From Aradus depressus (Eukaryota > Arthropoda > Insecta > Hemiptera > Aradidae), in NCBI GenBank assembly GCA_963662175.1, contig OY759214.1:76272037-76336036 (forward strand): a stretch of 64,000 nucleotides of DNA, given 5' to 3'. The notes below the pieces were generated by a model. The model searched no databases, was not told the DNA's origin, and was given only the letters and a program-made list of their open reading frames with translations. Positions 10,815-40,505 of this stretch are shown here, in pieces (position 1 is the first letter of the stretch; every line of letters starts with the position of its first letter). The position numbers and the translations under genes were made by a program.

Positions 10815-12099
10815 CTTAATAATAAGGTCATCCACCTTTTTTCTCAGCTTGTTTTAACTTATTTCTAAAGAAATTAATAAAATGTCGGTGTATCGACCGT
10901 TTGGGCTAAAAATCCTAAGTTGATTTACATAAGGGCTTCTCATTCCTCATACTTAATTTTGTGTCGATACATAAATTACATTGGCAGTTATTGGGGTTTT
11001 GAGTTGAGCCCCCTCTGATCCCTTTCTCCCCTTCGCCTGATTCCGCTGAAAATTAATAGGTGTCGTCCTTATAGAACTTGGAGCCGTCGCATACATTTGA
11101 TACATTTCTAATTTATTATTGTATTTTTGAACAGATACAGGAGTTTGGAAGACAATTTTAGTCGGCTCTGGACTCAGTGCCAAAGATGCCAGGGAAGTTT
11201 ACACGAAGAAGTTATCTGTACAAGGTGAGATGTACATTTTTTTGTGCTGAGTATTTTGTTTTTTTAATTTTCTGATTAAGTATGGATCATCTCCGATTTT
11301 TTTTTTTTAACAGCAAAAGTCAAACCTTATTTTGTTCGTTCATTCCCTCAAAAAAGAATTGGGATAATCCGGCTTTTTGTATAGGAGCTGCAGCGAATTA
11401 AATGCATACAAAACATGATATTTTTATCTCTCCTTAATTCCTGTTTCTCCAAATCCCATCTTGTTATACCATTCCCTTCCAGATAATCCCCTCCCATTCT
11501 GAGGCGGCATTGGCCGAGAGACCTGCTATTATAGATAGCAGAAGTATACGCCGGTGGTGACCAGCTTCTCTCCTCATGTACTCTTCGCACCTTCAGCTCT
11601 CCACCTCATCTTGGTCTGCCTTCTCTGCTTTGGCGATGCAAGAAAGGCGGATAACTCGAGCCTCCCCTACCTCCATAATTTGGAGGAACGAGGATCGGGG
11701 ATTACAGAGAACCGAGAGATCTCGAACTGAAGCTTTAAAACATTTATTATTTTTTGGACATTTTTTATTATGTATTTTTTTTTTTTTTTTTCTATATAAA
11801 TATCTGTTTATACTTTATAAAATTGTTATCACGCTCCGTATATATTTTTCTCTTTTCGACATCACATTTACTTGATATTTACCTAATGCAAATATTCAAA
11901 ATAAAGAATTTGGAAATTGATATCATCTTTAAAAATTGTTGCCTTTAATTTTATGATTTTTGATACTTTTATTATCAATTTAATTTTTTGTTTTTTTTTC
12001 AGTCGAGATTGTCCAATTTTTTATATGAGGAAGAAAGTACAAATGGATTTAATAACACAAGATGCAACAATCGGAAGGTTCGGAAATCCTACTTGGTGA
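2387..12099 (+). CDS. POLD1: DNA polymerase delta catalytic subunit, C-terminal 385 aa (8 exons)
   Basis: Family-B replicative polymerase and 3'-5' exonuclease of the leading/lagging-strand machinery in the nucleus. Exons are 2387-2482, 3487-3624, 4474-4646, 8021-8270, 9587-9716, 9811-9994, 11135-11224 and 12003-12099. All junctions are GT-AG and in phase, and the stop is TGA. The first exon begins [11 protein letters not shown]. The second opens with [10 protein letters not shown], the polymerase motif C that holds the catalytic aspartates. The third carries KKRYAG and DCKGLE. Near the end are the zinc-binding CysA module (CLGC and CKYC) and the CysB module that binds an iron-sulphur cluster (CQRC, then ICTSRDC). 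The protein ends RFGNPTW. The exonuclease domain and polymerase motif A lie left of the window. Introns are heavily loaded with retroelements. Identification is firm. Confidence 0.96.
2690..3060 (-). mobile_element. decayed Jockey-type LINE 3' fragment
   Basis: This block aligns by eye to 5220-5560 of the larger Jockey copy, in the same orientation. Shared words include GGAGAACCTTGTTTTCAAA and TGCCGAGATAT. It is diverged, with indels, and has no open frame. A tRNA-like stretch at 2641-2690 (GGCCCAATGGATAA) sits beside it and may be a SINE head. Confidence 0.7.
3690..3990 (+). repeat. interspersed repeat R2, copy 1
   Basis: About 300 bp that recur at 9115-9420. Shared landmarks, in order, are AAGTATTGT, GTAGCTA, TCACATGTG, TAGATCTGATTA and ATTTTACAAGATAA. 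There is no coding frame, and I do not recognise the family. A related stretch (ACATTTTACAAGATA) occurs near 7410. Confidence 0.6.
4183..4390 (+). mobile_element. SINE-2, tRNA-derived head (copy 1)
   Basis: The head resembles a tRNA: a box A-like GGCCGTGCGGGC and a box B GGTTCGAATCC about 60 nt later. A conserved tail (GATAGAACTCCCTCCC) follows. A second, inverted copy is at 35325-35455. This family differs from the dominant SINE of the window. Confidence 0.65.
4683..4964 (+). mobile_element. SINE-1 copy, sense
   Basis: It starts 36 bp after the end of POLD1 exon 3. The tRNA-like head has box B GGGTTCGAAACC. The tail ends at ACTAAC, inside the target duplication of the Jockey insertion that follows, so the SINE was there before the LINE. 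Confidence 0.85.
4971..7041 (-). mobile_element. 5'-truncated Jockey-type non-LTR retrotransposon
   Basis: Bounded by the 13-bp target duplication ACTAACATATATA at 4958-4970 and 7042-7054. The minus-strand 3' end carries AATAAA at about 5015 and an irregular T/A-rich tail. The endonuclease region is missing, so the copy was truncated during insertion. It sits in POLD1 intron 3, antisense to the gene. Confidence 0.9.
5065..7041 (-). pseudogene. Jockey reverse transcriptase, 5'-truncated and frameshifted
   Basis: The reverse transcriptase domain reads from 7041 to 5582 with [19 protein letters not shown] and the catalytic TYADD box (about 5745-5765). A stop follows at 5582. The coding sense continues in another frame from about 5580 to 5065 ([36 protein letters not shown]), which is the usual C-terminal region. 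There is therefore one frameshift and no endonuclease domain, so the copy cannot move by itself. In motif A the usual K-F-D is altered ([13 protein letters not shown]). Confidence 0.9.
7055..8020 (+). other. rest of POLD1 intron 3, no gene
   Basis: No coding frame is seen. Stretches near 7385-7700 resemble repeat R2 (TACATTTTACAAGATA) and a related motif (TACCAAAATTGTTCC) also seen near 24610 and 35890. The rest is plain AT-rich sequence. Confidence 0.5.
8395..8916. repeat. foldback element in POLD1 intron 4
   Basis: Two imperfect inverted arms of about 210 bp, 8395-8607 and 8705-8916, flank a spacer of about 97 nt. Matching words include CACAAATTAATTC with GAATTAATTTGTG, and GATTGCACGAAATCTTCCGC with its complement. 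There is no transposase frame. It looks like a foldback-type non-autonomous DNA element; short frames across it are coincidental. Confidence 0.85.
9115..9420 (+). repeat. interspersed repeat R2, copy 2
   Basis: Same family as 3690-3990 and in the same orientation, in the next POLD1 intron. It contains TGTGTGTGTTTGTGATTGG and AAAACGGTTGTAGCTA. No ends or duplications could be fixed. Confidence 0.6.
10010..10335 (+). mobile_element. SINE-1 copy, sense, 15 bp from a POLD1 splice donor
   Basis: It begins just downstream of exon 6 (end 9994). The head has box A TAGCTCAATGG and a mutated box B (GGTTCAAAATCC). The tail ends GGGCATGAGTCAATAACTAAC. Confidence 0.85.
10345..10770 (-). pseudogene. LINE reverse transcriptase, extreme C-terminus only
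   Basis: The minus strand encodes a basic tail: [20 protein letters not shown], then [30 protein letters not shown] and [16 protein letters not shown]. This block is common at the end of endonuclease-reverse transcriptases in arthropod genomes, probably RTE-like. The frame runs from 10714 to 10361, and related codons ([15 protein letters not shown]) extend to about 10765. The catalytic part is missing. Confidence 0.75.
10776..10804. repeat. (TA)n microsatellite
   Basis: A short run of TA repeats followed by a GT run, just outside the LINE fragment. Confidence 0.8.
10880..11110 (+). repeat. R3 composite repeat fragment
   Basis: It carries the recurring unit GTGTCGATACAT, then GGCAGTTATTGGGGTTTTGA, GAGCCCCCTCTGATC and AATAGGTGTCGTCC. 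It ends about 25 bp before the acceptor of POLD1 exon 7, so its sequence runs close to the branch-point region. Confidence 0.7.
11225..12002 (+). other. last POLD1 intron
   Basis: A GC-richer block at about 11440-11740 stands out from the AT-rich background and may be a decayed LINE 3' end (minus strand). I recognise no protein in it. Long T runs follow at 11770-11795 and before the acceptor at 12001. Confidence 0.5.
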
Positions 12100-12221
12100 G
12101 AAAATTAAACGCTAAAACAAGAACAATTTCTCATTTGTATTATTTTTGTTTTTATCAATTGAAAATGCTTTGTAAAATAATGTATTGTTAAAACTAAATA
12201 TTTAGTGTTAAGACAATTTAA

Positions 12222-12227
12222 AATAAA
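12222..12227 (+). promoter_or_regulatory. POLD1 polyadenylation signal
   Basis: AATAAA lies 123 nt after the TGA stop. The implied 3' UTR is short, ending at about 12245, before the R3 repeat at 12260. Confidence 0.65.
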
Positions 12228-12259
12228 ATCGTATATAAATAATGTTTTTCTTTATACCT

Positions 12260-12480
12260 ACCTGCCAACTATAGTTGACTTACATTAAAATTTCTGAATC
12301 ATATTAAAATTTAGTGTCGATATATTCGTTCTATCGGGAGTTATCGTGTTCAATGACACATCATAGAAAGATTTTTTTTTTTTTTTTTCATTTTTGTAAT
12401 CATTGTGTCAACATGAAATTCCGTTGAAAACTCAAATCCAATTTCTGACCTATTACATAACTTCCGCTATACTTCATATG
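12260..12480 (+). repeat. R3 composite repeat fragment
   Basis: It contains GTGTCGATATATTCG, GGGAGTTATCGTGTTC and CCGTTGAAAACTCAA, and ends with ATTACATAACTTCCGCTATAC, the end-B signature of the family. Confidence 0.7.
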
Positions 12481-12493
12481 AATTATAGTTATT

Positions 12494-12829
12494 AGTTATT
12501 ATGACTCATGCCCGGGCATTAACTATGAGGTCATATCACCTACTACCAGAGCGCTCTTTCGTCACTCTGGTGGACATGAGCCCGACTCTACTGTGGGAGT
12601 CCTAAATTTTGCCTACCCTTAATTTTTATTCACCTAGGGCAGGGGTCTTTAACGAGTATACCTGACATCGTACAGGCTCGGGACCATCGCTTAACGTCCC
12701 ATCAGAAGGACGGCGTGCTTAGTTTATTTTACTCCCCAGATAAAATAAACTAAGGGCCTCTGCCGGGTTTCGAACCCACGACATTGAGCTCAGAAGTCAA
12801 GCACGCATACGACTGAGTTACCGGCGCCC
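12494..12829 (-). mobile_element. SINE-1 copy, antisense
   Basis: A full-length copy between the convergent POLD1 and TBC1D19 genes. The tRNA-like head lies at the right end (GAGTTACCGGCGCCC), and the tail (GACTCATGCCCGGGC) at the left. Confidence 0.88.
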
Positions 12830-12999
12830 TATATGCGAATTATATATTAAATATAAATTTAACGGTTTGTAACTTTTGTCAGAAAGTATTTTGTGATTTG
12901 AGAATCTTCAATTGAGTTATACAAAGAAGTGAATGACCTGAAAAAGATGGTTTTCTATGGGTTTTTTTTACTGTTTTTTTGTAGGGAAAACATTCTCTT

Positions 13000-13440
13000 T
13001 GCCTTTGCCCCGTAAGTATCCTGTTTTACTTCCCCGGTTATACGAAATATAGAGGAATGTTACTCAATAGATCAGAAATTCTATGTTGAAACTGTCATTT
13101 CTTCCTATCCCAGATTCCAAAAATTAAAAAAACAAAATTCTTTTTTTGTCCGTGAACATGATAATAAAACCCGATAGTATGAATGTGTCAACAATATTCA
13201 TATGTGTATCCTGGATACCATAAGGACGACACTTTTGATTTCAGCCAATGGGAAGGGGTTAAAAGTCATTAAAAAACACAATAACTGCAGGAGTAATGAA
13301 TGTATCGAGACAAAAGTTATCCAAAACTCCATAAGAACAACACCTATCAATTTGATTTACAACCAAATTGGTTTCCGAGGAAAAGGGAAAACTTGGTTGA
13401 ATAATTCGCACTGGGGAAGTGCATTTACCGAAAACTTTTT
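13000..13440 (-). repeat. R3 composite repeat, antisense
   Basis: It reads from ACTTCCCCGG near 13028 to CTGGGGAAGTGC near 13420, so both signature ends appear present. The 3' end of TBC1D19 begins about 60 bp further right. Confidence 0.65.
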
Positions 13441-13500
13441 CATCGGTTGAGGAAAAAAGGCAATAATATTAAACTGACATTTTTGTATAAACATGACAAT

Positions 13501-13506
13501 TTTATT
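13501..13506 (-). promoter_or_regulatory. TBC1D19 polyadenylation signal
   Basis: Minus-strand AATAAA, 110 nt after the TGA stop at 13616-13618. It fits a short 3' UTR facing the POLD1 terminator about 1.3 kb away. Confidence 0.6.
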
Positions 13507-13615
13507 AATACAAAAGCTGCATAAAGACAGGAGTCTTCATTTGAAACCCTGACCAACTTAAAAACAGAAGAACAAAATGGATAATAAACAGAAAGCAACT
13601 GGAGCACATGAAGGT

Positions 13616-33891
<20,276 letters not shown>

Positions 33892-34470
33892 TTTTGTATA
33901 AATAATTAAGTTTTATAAACTTTTTATAAATAATTCACAATATTATACAAAGATTTAAAACAACAAATATCATACAGTGTTGTTTACATCGTCCTTAGCG
34001 ACTGTCTTGCGTGATGTAGCCCTGGATCTTCAGATCTACGTGCCAGGAACCAAAAAGATAACAGCAATAAAATTGATTTTCTTTCTTCAATAAGTTAATG
34101 TACTTTTTTTTTTTTGTAATTTTGTTTATTTAAATGTCTTTTTTTTTTTGTGTAAAGGTTTTATTTATTTCAAAATTTTGATATACAACTCAAACATAAT
34201 ATATTATAGATGTTTCTGTAATAATATGATCTCTTGACCATTTTAATAATTGATAGTCACTATAGCAACCTTCCTACAGTAAATGATGAATTATGAATAA
34301 TAATATTTATTTAGCCATACTTTATTTTTTATTATTATTACAGTGAATTACTCATTATAACCATTACATTATAACCACGTAAACTGAAAGTTTAAAATAT
34401 TTAAAATTATAATTTTGTGCTTTCTATTGTCAACACCTAATTTACAATTTACTTTAATACACGCTATAGA
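33892..34470. other. upstream region of TBC1D19
   Basis: AT-rich, with T runs at 34108 and 34139. The promoter should lie here, but I see no TATA box, initiator or CpG-rich block I would defend. Confidence 0.4.
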
Positions 34471-34477
34471 GGTTTTC

Positions 34478-34830
34478 CCATTATGGCTTTAATTACTAGG
34501 TCATATCACCCACTACCAGGGCGCCGGTAGCTCAGTGGTATGCGTGCTTGCCTTCTGAGTTCAAGCTCGTGAGTTCGATACCCGGCCGAGGCACTTAGTT
34601 TATTTTGTCTGGGAGGTAAAGTGAACTTAAGCACGTCGTCCTTTGGATGGGACGTTAAGCGATGGTCGAGCCTGTACGATGTATCGTTAAAGACCCCATT
34701 TAGGGTAGGCAAAATTTAGGACTCCCACAGTAGAGTCAGGCTCATGTCCACCAGAGTGACGAAAGAGCGCTCTGGTAGTAGGTGATATGACCTCGTAGTT
34801 AAAGCCCGGGCATGAGTCATAATAACTAAC
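34478..34830 (+). mobile_element. SINE-1 copy, sense, with a reversed tail fragment at its front
   Basis: The full copy is 34519-34830, with an intact head (GCGCCGGTAGCTCAGTGG). The preceding 34478-34518 is a reversed piece of SINE tail (TAGGTCATATCACCCACTACCAG), so a second copy was broken here or two copies recombined. Confidence 0.85.
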
Positions 34831-34832
34831 TG

Positions 34833-35088
34833 ACAGAGCGCTCTTTCGTCGCTCTGATGAACATTTCATCTAGGTACCCAGATTTATTCACCTACAGTAG
34901 GGGTCTTTAACGAGTACCTGACATCATCAAATCTTAGGACCAGAGCTTAACGTTTTAAACGAAAAAGGGCGTGCTCATGGTTTTTTCGCCTCCTAGAGGA
35001 AAAACTAAGGGGCTCGCCCGGGTTTCAAACCCGCGATCTTGAGCTCAGTAGACTGGCACGCTAGATTCAACTCTGAGCTACCGGCGCG
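34833..35088 (-). mobile_element. SINE-1 copy, antisense, tail-to-tail with the previous copy
   Basis: It starts in the tail (AGAGCGCTCTTTCGTCGCTC) only 3 bp after the sense copy ends, and runs to the head (GAGCTACCGGCGCG). Together they make a near-continuous inverted pair. Confidence 0.85.
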
Positions 35089-35324
35089 TTCATTATTGAA
35101 AGTAATGGAAAAACGCTACTAATGAAAAGATACGTTCGATGGTTGCTTAAGCGCTAAGCAGTGTAAGTAAGTAAGCAAATATGTTTTTCGGGACAGTGGG
35201 AGTAGTGGAACTTAAGTTGAATAATATGAAATTTCCAATAATAATAGTATTAATTTATTTTTATTATTATTATATTTTTGTTTGTCTTTATATACGATGT
35301 CTCTATAACGGTGTTATTGTTTAT

Positions 35325-35455
35325 TTACAGACATCCATTGCCCCGGTAGGGAGTTCTATCTATGAAATGAAACCCACCCGGATGGAATTGGAACCCGCGA
35401 CCATGGCAAGACAAAGCGTACGCTCTAGTCCTCACGGCCACCATGGTCCCCCAAT
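35325..35455 (-). mobile_element. SINE-2, copy 2, antisense
   Basis: In reverse it reads ACCATGGTGGCCGTGAGG, then GTCGCGGGTTCCAATTCC, then GATAGAACTCCCTACC, matching the copy at 4183-4390. Confidence 0.65.
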
Positions 35456-35496
35456 TATTAATCTAAAATGTTTATTAAATTTTATACTGTTTAAAA

Positions 35497-35572
35497 GTAC
35501 GTCGTTAACTCAGGGGTAACGTGCTTGCCCATGAGTTCAAGATAGCGGGGTCACAACCCATCCGAGGCTCTT
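35497..35572 (+). mobile_element. SINE-1 head fragment
   Basis: Only the tRNA-like head survives (CGTCGTTAACTCAGGGGTAAC; box B decayed to GGGTCACAACCC). Confidence 0.7.
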
Positions 35573-35969
35573 CATCTTGACTTCACTCCAGCTTGGTCGT
35601 ACAGCGGACATTTGAGGACTACATGTACTGCAGTCTCGATGTCACTGCACGAGCAGTTTGTACAGGTTTCTTAAATGAGTTTTTCACAAATTGAAGAAAA
35701 AATGAGTCTTTTCTAATTTTTTATTTATTCATTTGTGTGGCGTCATACGATTTGGGACATTATTATAGGTTTTATCGATATTAGTATTTAGATAAATGCC
35801 AATAAAACATATTAAAATATCGTTTTGAAACCAATTTGTTATAGAATTTTGCTTTATTTACGAGAAAACGATTAATCCTGTAGAAAACATTATTCTTACC
35901 AAAAATATTCCTTATTAATTTTTTTTATTTCTTCAGATCCACAACAGAAGCTTGACTTTATCACATTGG

Positions 35970-36190
35970 TTTTTTTATCTGAGAGGTACAAAACGTTGAG
36001 AACGCCTTTCTTCGGATGGGACATTAAGCGATGGTCCCGAGCCTGTTCGATGTCACATACTCGTTAAGGACTCTACCCCAGGTAACTAAACCTGGATAGG
36101 CAACATTTCGGACAGTGGAGAAGGGCTCATGTCCACCAGAAGACGAAAGACCTTCTCTCGTTGGAGGTGATATATGTAACCTTGTTAGCA
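35970..36190 (+). mobile_element. SINE-1 body fragment
   Basis: It starts after the head at TATCTGAGAGGTAC and includes CTTCGGATGGGACATTAAGC. The tail is diverged. Confidence 0.75.
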
Positions 36191-36859
36191 ATATCACCCT
36201 GTCCCAAACTATCAATAGTACTATCGATTAATAGGTAGAATTTGACTATCGAATATTATTGATAGTTATATATATATATATATAATATCGAGTGTAATAT
36301 CGAATTTGAAATTGTGATCTAAAATTAGCGGTTTTGCTCTTTCCAATTTCTCACCTATATATTTTATAAGTTTACTGAATTTTCGTAAACATTGATAGAA
36401 CTCAAGTAAAGTTTAATATTATTAGAACCTTGGCATTGTCGTGACTGATCTAAATCGTTTCCATCGTCTTCAGTAATATTAAAATAAATTACTGGATGTT
36501 TTCGTTAGAGGTGATGCTTGAGATTTGATGTGTTACCTGAACTTCGGTATTCCTTTTTTCATTCTTTACGTCGCGCCAACTTCTTAAGCCCAACATCTCT
36601 ATCAAAAAGCTCCCACACATTCGAATGATTTTTCCGTTTCACACCGCTCATGCCTCAGACTAGTAATAAATTTTTTTTTAAAACGAAGCAAAATCGAACT
36701 AAGAATAATACAAACTAAAATACACTTAGTAAAGAAAGAAGTTTAAAGGAACTGATAGTACTGATTAGGACGGAACTTCTTTTCTTGATTATTGACAGAA
36801 TAGTCAACCGTACGGAAACCGAACTCTTTTCCCGAGAGCTGCGATTGCTTTTCTTGTTC

Positions 36860-36945
36860 GAAATTCATGTTTCAGAGTTTCTGGGGGTGACGCGGGCTTA
36901 CCACTGAAACCCCAATAACTGTCGGTGTAATGAATACATCAAATT
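36860..36945 (-). repeat. R3 fragment interrupted by mariner
   Basis: It carries CCCCAATAACTGTCGGTGTAA and ATGAATACATC, and stops at the mariner end at 36952. A further R3 piece in sense (GACGATACATTCATTACATC) is at 37955-38130. Confidence 0.6.
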
Positions 36946-36951
36946 TTATAT

Positions 36952-37480
36952 ACGAGGTTTGTTCAAAAAGTAACGGGAATTTTGTAATTTCGCCGGCTGT
37001 ATTAGTCCGATTCGCGTGATTGTTTCGTTGGTAAACATGTCTGAAAAGTATCTGTACATTGTTAGCCAAACCGGATGTTTAGTCTGCTGTCAGCTGTCAA
37101 AGAGGTTACATATTTTTTGGTTCGATCGGCGATTATTTATTTGTTTACAAAATGGATCAGAGAATTTGCATTTTGCTATAAGAATGGAATAAAGAGCAGC
37201 AAATATTGCTTTTGGTGAGTCTGCTATGAGTAAAACTAGGGTTTACGAGTGGTATAAGCGTTTCCAAGAAGGCCGTGAAGACGTTGGATATGACGAGCGC
37301 CCTGGACGCCCCAGCACGTTTTTTAACGGCATAGTGCACCATGAGTTCTTGCCACAAGGTCAAACGATCAATAAGGAGTACTACCTACAAACGCAACGCC
37401 GTTTGCGTGAAGCGATCCGAAAAAAACGCCCGGTTTTGTGGCGAAACAATTATACGAATACGAATAAATAAAATTCTTTT
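36952..37480 (+). mobile_element. internally deleted mariner
   Basis: The left end ACGAGGTTTGTTCAAAAAGT after a TA matches mariner-type inverted repeats. A matching right end is not clear; a stray TGTTCAAAAAATAACG sits at about 37910. Confidence 0.75.
37151..37471 (+). pseudogene. mariner transposase remnant
   Basis: It begins MDQRICILL followed by a stop, then MSKTRVYEWYKRFQEG and DERPGRPST (end of the helix-turn-helix region). It then joins directly to FNGIVHHEFLPQGQTINKEY and LREAIRKKRP. The missing middle includes the first catalytic aspartate region, so the protein is dead. The deletion keeps the frame, giving an 82-codon open frame. Confidence 0.88.
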
Positions 37481-37530
37481 CAAACACCGAAAATGTTCGT
37501 TATGTTTTGAAAACACTATATATATATATA

Positions 37531-37777
37531 TCTGGGAGGTCAAATAAACTTAAGCACGCCGTCCTTCGGATGGGACGTTAAGCGATGGTCCCGAGCCTGT
37601 TCAATGTCAGGTACTCGTTAAAGACCCCTACCCTAGATGAATAAAAATTTAGGGTAGGCAAAATTTAGGACTCCCACAGTAGAGTCGGGCTCATGTCCAC
37701 CAGAGTGACGAAAGAGCGCTCTGGTAGTAGGCGATATGACCTCGTAGTTAAAGCCCGGGCATGAGTCATAAAACCTA
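37531..37777 (+). mobile_element. SINE-1 body and tail, sense
   Basis: It starts at CTGGGAGGTCAAATAAAC beside a TA tract; the head is missing. The tail ends GAGTCATAAAACCT at the inner side of a perfect inverted repeat. Confidence 0.85.
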
Positions 37778-37837
37778 TATATATATATATATGTATATAT
37801 ATAGGTTTTATGACTCATGCCCGGGCTTTAACTACGA
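37742..37837. repeat. perfect 36-bp inverted repeat around an AT loop
   Basis: Arms 37742-37777 and 37802-37837 are exact complements and consist of SINE-1 tail sequence. The 24-nt spacer is TA-rich. It would extrude as a strong hairpin or cruciform. Confidence 0.92.
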
Positions 37838-40107
37838 ATATTATATATATTATATATGTATATATATTATATATATGTATATATATATATATAAAACACT
37901 ATATATATAGTGTTCAAAAAATAACGTATATATATGTATATGTATATATATACATTACATAGGGGTTTCTATCCTTATACCAAATTGTGTGACGATACAT
38001 TCATTACATCGGGAATTATTCTCTTCTCTATTTTTTCTTCACTATTTAATCAGGGCGTCGGAAAACAAGAAATCCCGGTGTGAATATTCGACATAGAACT
38101 TCAGATCGATTACATAACTTTCCCTATACTTCGAATATCTGAGGAAATAAAAAATATAAACACTCCTTCCAAAATTAAAATATAATTTTCCTTCATACCC
38201 CGAAATATCAGAAATGAAAAATATTTCCCTAACTTTCCGAACCCCCCTAGGATTAAGGATAATATTGTAGATTAAATAAAAAAAACAAATATTTTTTTAC
38301 TTGATGATATTTTTAAACTTGTACAGTAAACAAATAATTATTACTTCTTTTTTTTTTTCCCTCATACATTTAAATACTATATAATACACTCACTCAAATT
38401 GTTTATAAAATATATTCTGTACATAGGTAACATGAAAAATATAATAATATAAATCACAAACTTAGTGTAAGAAAATAAAATTATTATATATGGACAAAAT
38501 CCGAAGAAAGGTTGCATATGACGAAACGAAATTTGATGGTTTCTCAACCTTAAAACATTCCTTTTTTTCAACCAAATAAATAGTAACACATCTCTTGAAA
38601 TCATTGTAAAAGTTAAACTTAAGAGAAAACTATATTTTTAATTTTTACACCTAAAATTCTTGTAAATAATAATAATTTAAATATTGAAATTATAAATATA
38701 GATAATTTTTAACTGTAATTTTTATAATGATTTTAAGAGATATAATAAAATATATTTGGTTGAAAGGAGGACTGTTTTAAGGACCAGAAACTTTGGAAAT
38801 ATCGAAATCGATAATTTCGAAGTAAGAAACCTTTCTTTGTATCCGGTCAAATATGCAGAAGTCATAGAAAGCCAAATAATATTTATATCATAAATTTATG
38901 TATATTTAGGTAACTCTATAAGTTTAAAGCAGTTTTTTTGTTTTTTTTTTTTATTATTATTTTTTCTTTATATTAAATTCATTGACATCCATATTTACAG
39001 TGAGACATTTCAAAAAATATATAAGAAAATAAAAGGCAAATAAATAAAAATAATAAAATGTAAGTTATTCCCCAACCAAAAAAAAAAAAAAAAAAATGCT
39101 TTTCATGCTATTATTTAAGCATTATTTATTTCAAATATATTTTTTTTATGATTTGGGATTAATAAATGAATGAATAAAAAAAAAATGACGGAATAGCGTT
39201 ATAAATAAAACTTTAATGATCATCTTTAAAAACGTTACTGAATAGTTAATAAAATAAAAATAATTAATAAAGACTCGTTTAATTATTTTTTTGTCTTCTT
39301 TATTTTAAATTGGATTTAATTGAACAGAAAAAATATAAATAAACATACATTAAATATTCAATCTCTGCTTACATACAAGCAATTCCCAAATTTTACATAT
39401 ATTACATAAAAACACTTCCGGCAATATAAAACTAGGAAGAAGAAAAAAAAAAAAAATTATTTTGGCAATATTTTTATTGTATACAAAAAGGAATTAGTCT
39501 TTCTCCAAAAGTATTTTTTATTATTTTTTTTTTTTTACTTACACATTGAACATTTATTTTGTCCATTTTTTCTTCTAATAACGACATCAGAAGCCATATT
39601 TTTATAGGTATTTTTTTTTTGTTTTTGTTATTTTTTTTTTCAAATTATTAATTTTTTTCTTTTTTACTTTTGGACGAATACATTGCCAACATTATAAAAA
39701 ATACTGACATATACGGCTTAATCGTCTCTTTTCACAAAAGAGGTTATCAATACACGATTTATACACATATACATAAAGGTTTTTTTTTTTTTTTTTTTTC
39801 CATATTTATACATTTAATTTTAATACAAATGCAGTCAGGGTTTTAAGAAATGTATAATTTATTGGACTGTTTCATAGTAAAAATCAATATCATTTCATCG
39901 AACAATTTTACAACATTTAATATCTCCTTAAGATTTAAGTGTATAATCTATGAATTATTAAAATATAATTATGATATTTATAAAAATAACGAAATTAATT
40001 ACATTTCAGTAAATACAACCAAAATGTTTTATTCATTTTTTACATCCCGAAAATTGCTAATTAAAAAAAAACTATTTACATACTTATAATTAATTGTTTT
40101 TTACTTT

Positions 40108-40180
40108 TCAATGAACGTAATGCATTCAATGAACGTAATGTATCCAATGAACGTAATATATTCAATGAACGAAATGTATT
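40108..40180 (+). repeat. minisatellite, 18-bp unit, 4 copies
   Basis: The unit is close to CAATGAACGTAATGCATT, with one or two changes per copy. Confidence 0.9.
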
Positions 40181-40310
40181 ATACAGGATGAGAGAGAACT
40201 TAGATATGGACCAGTCAATGTTTTCAGCAGCGTCTTACTCAAGAAAAAAAAAACTTGTTGGGTTTTTTATTTTTTTAATATTATATGTTTACAAACTTTT
40301 TTTAACCCTT

Positions 40311-40505
40311 ATATCGGTAGCGTTTTGTGTACTGAGCTCAAGGTCATGAGTTCGAAACCCGACCGAGCCCTTTAGGTTTTGTATAAGGAAGGTGAAAAAA
40401 AAAAACGTTGAGCACGACGTTCTTTGATGGTCCCGAGCGTGTATTATATCAGTTACTCCTTAAAGATAGCTTAGGTGAAACATCTGGGTTGGAAAAATTT
40501 AGGAC
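40311..40505 (+). mobile_element. SINE-1 copy, sense, decayed
   Basis: Box B is intact (GAGTTCGAAACCCG). Box A is weak and the body has several deletions. Confidence 0.75.

Noticed and set aside
11340..11740. Possible coding exon in the last POLD1 intron
   Set aside because: GC-richer, but frames are broken and the flanking POLD1 exons join in phase without it.
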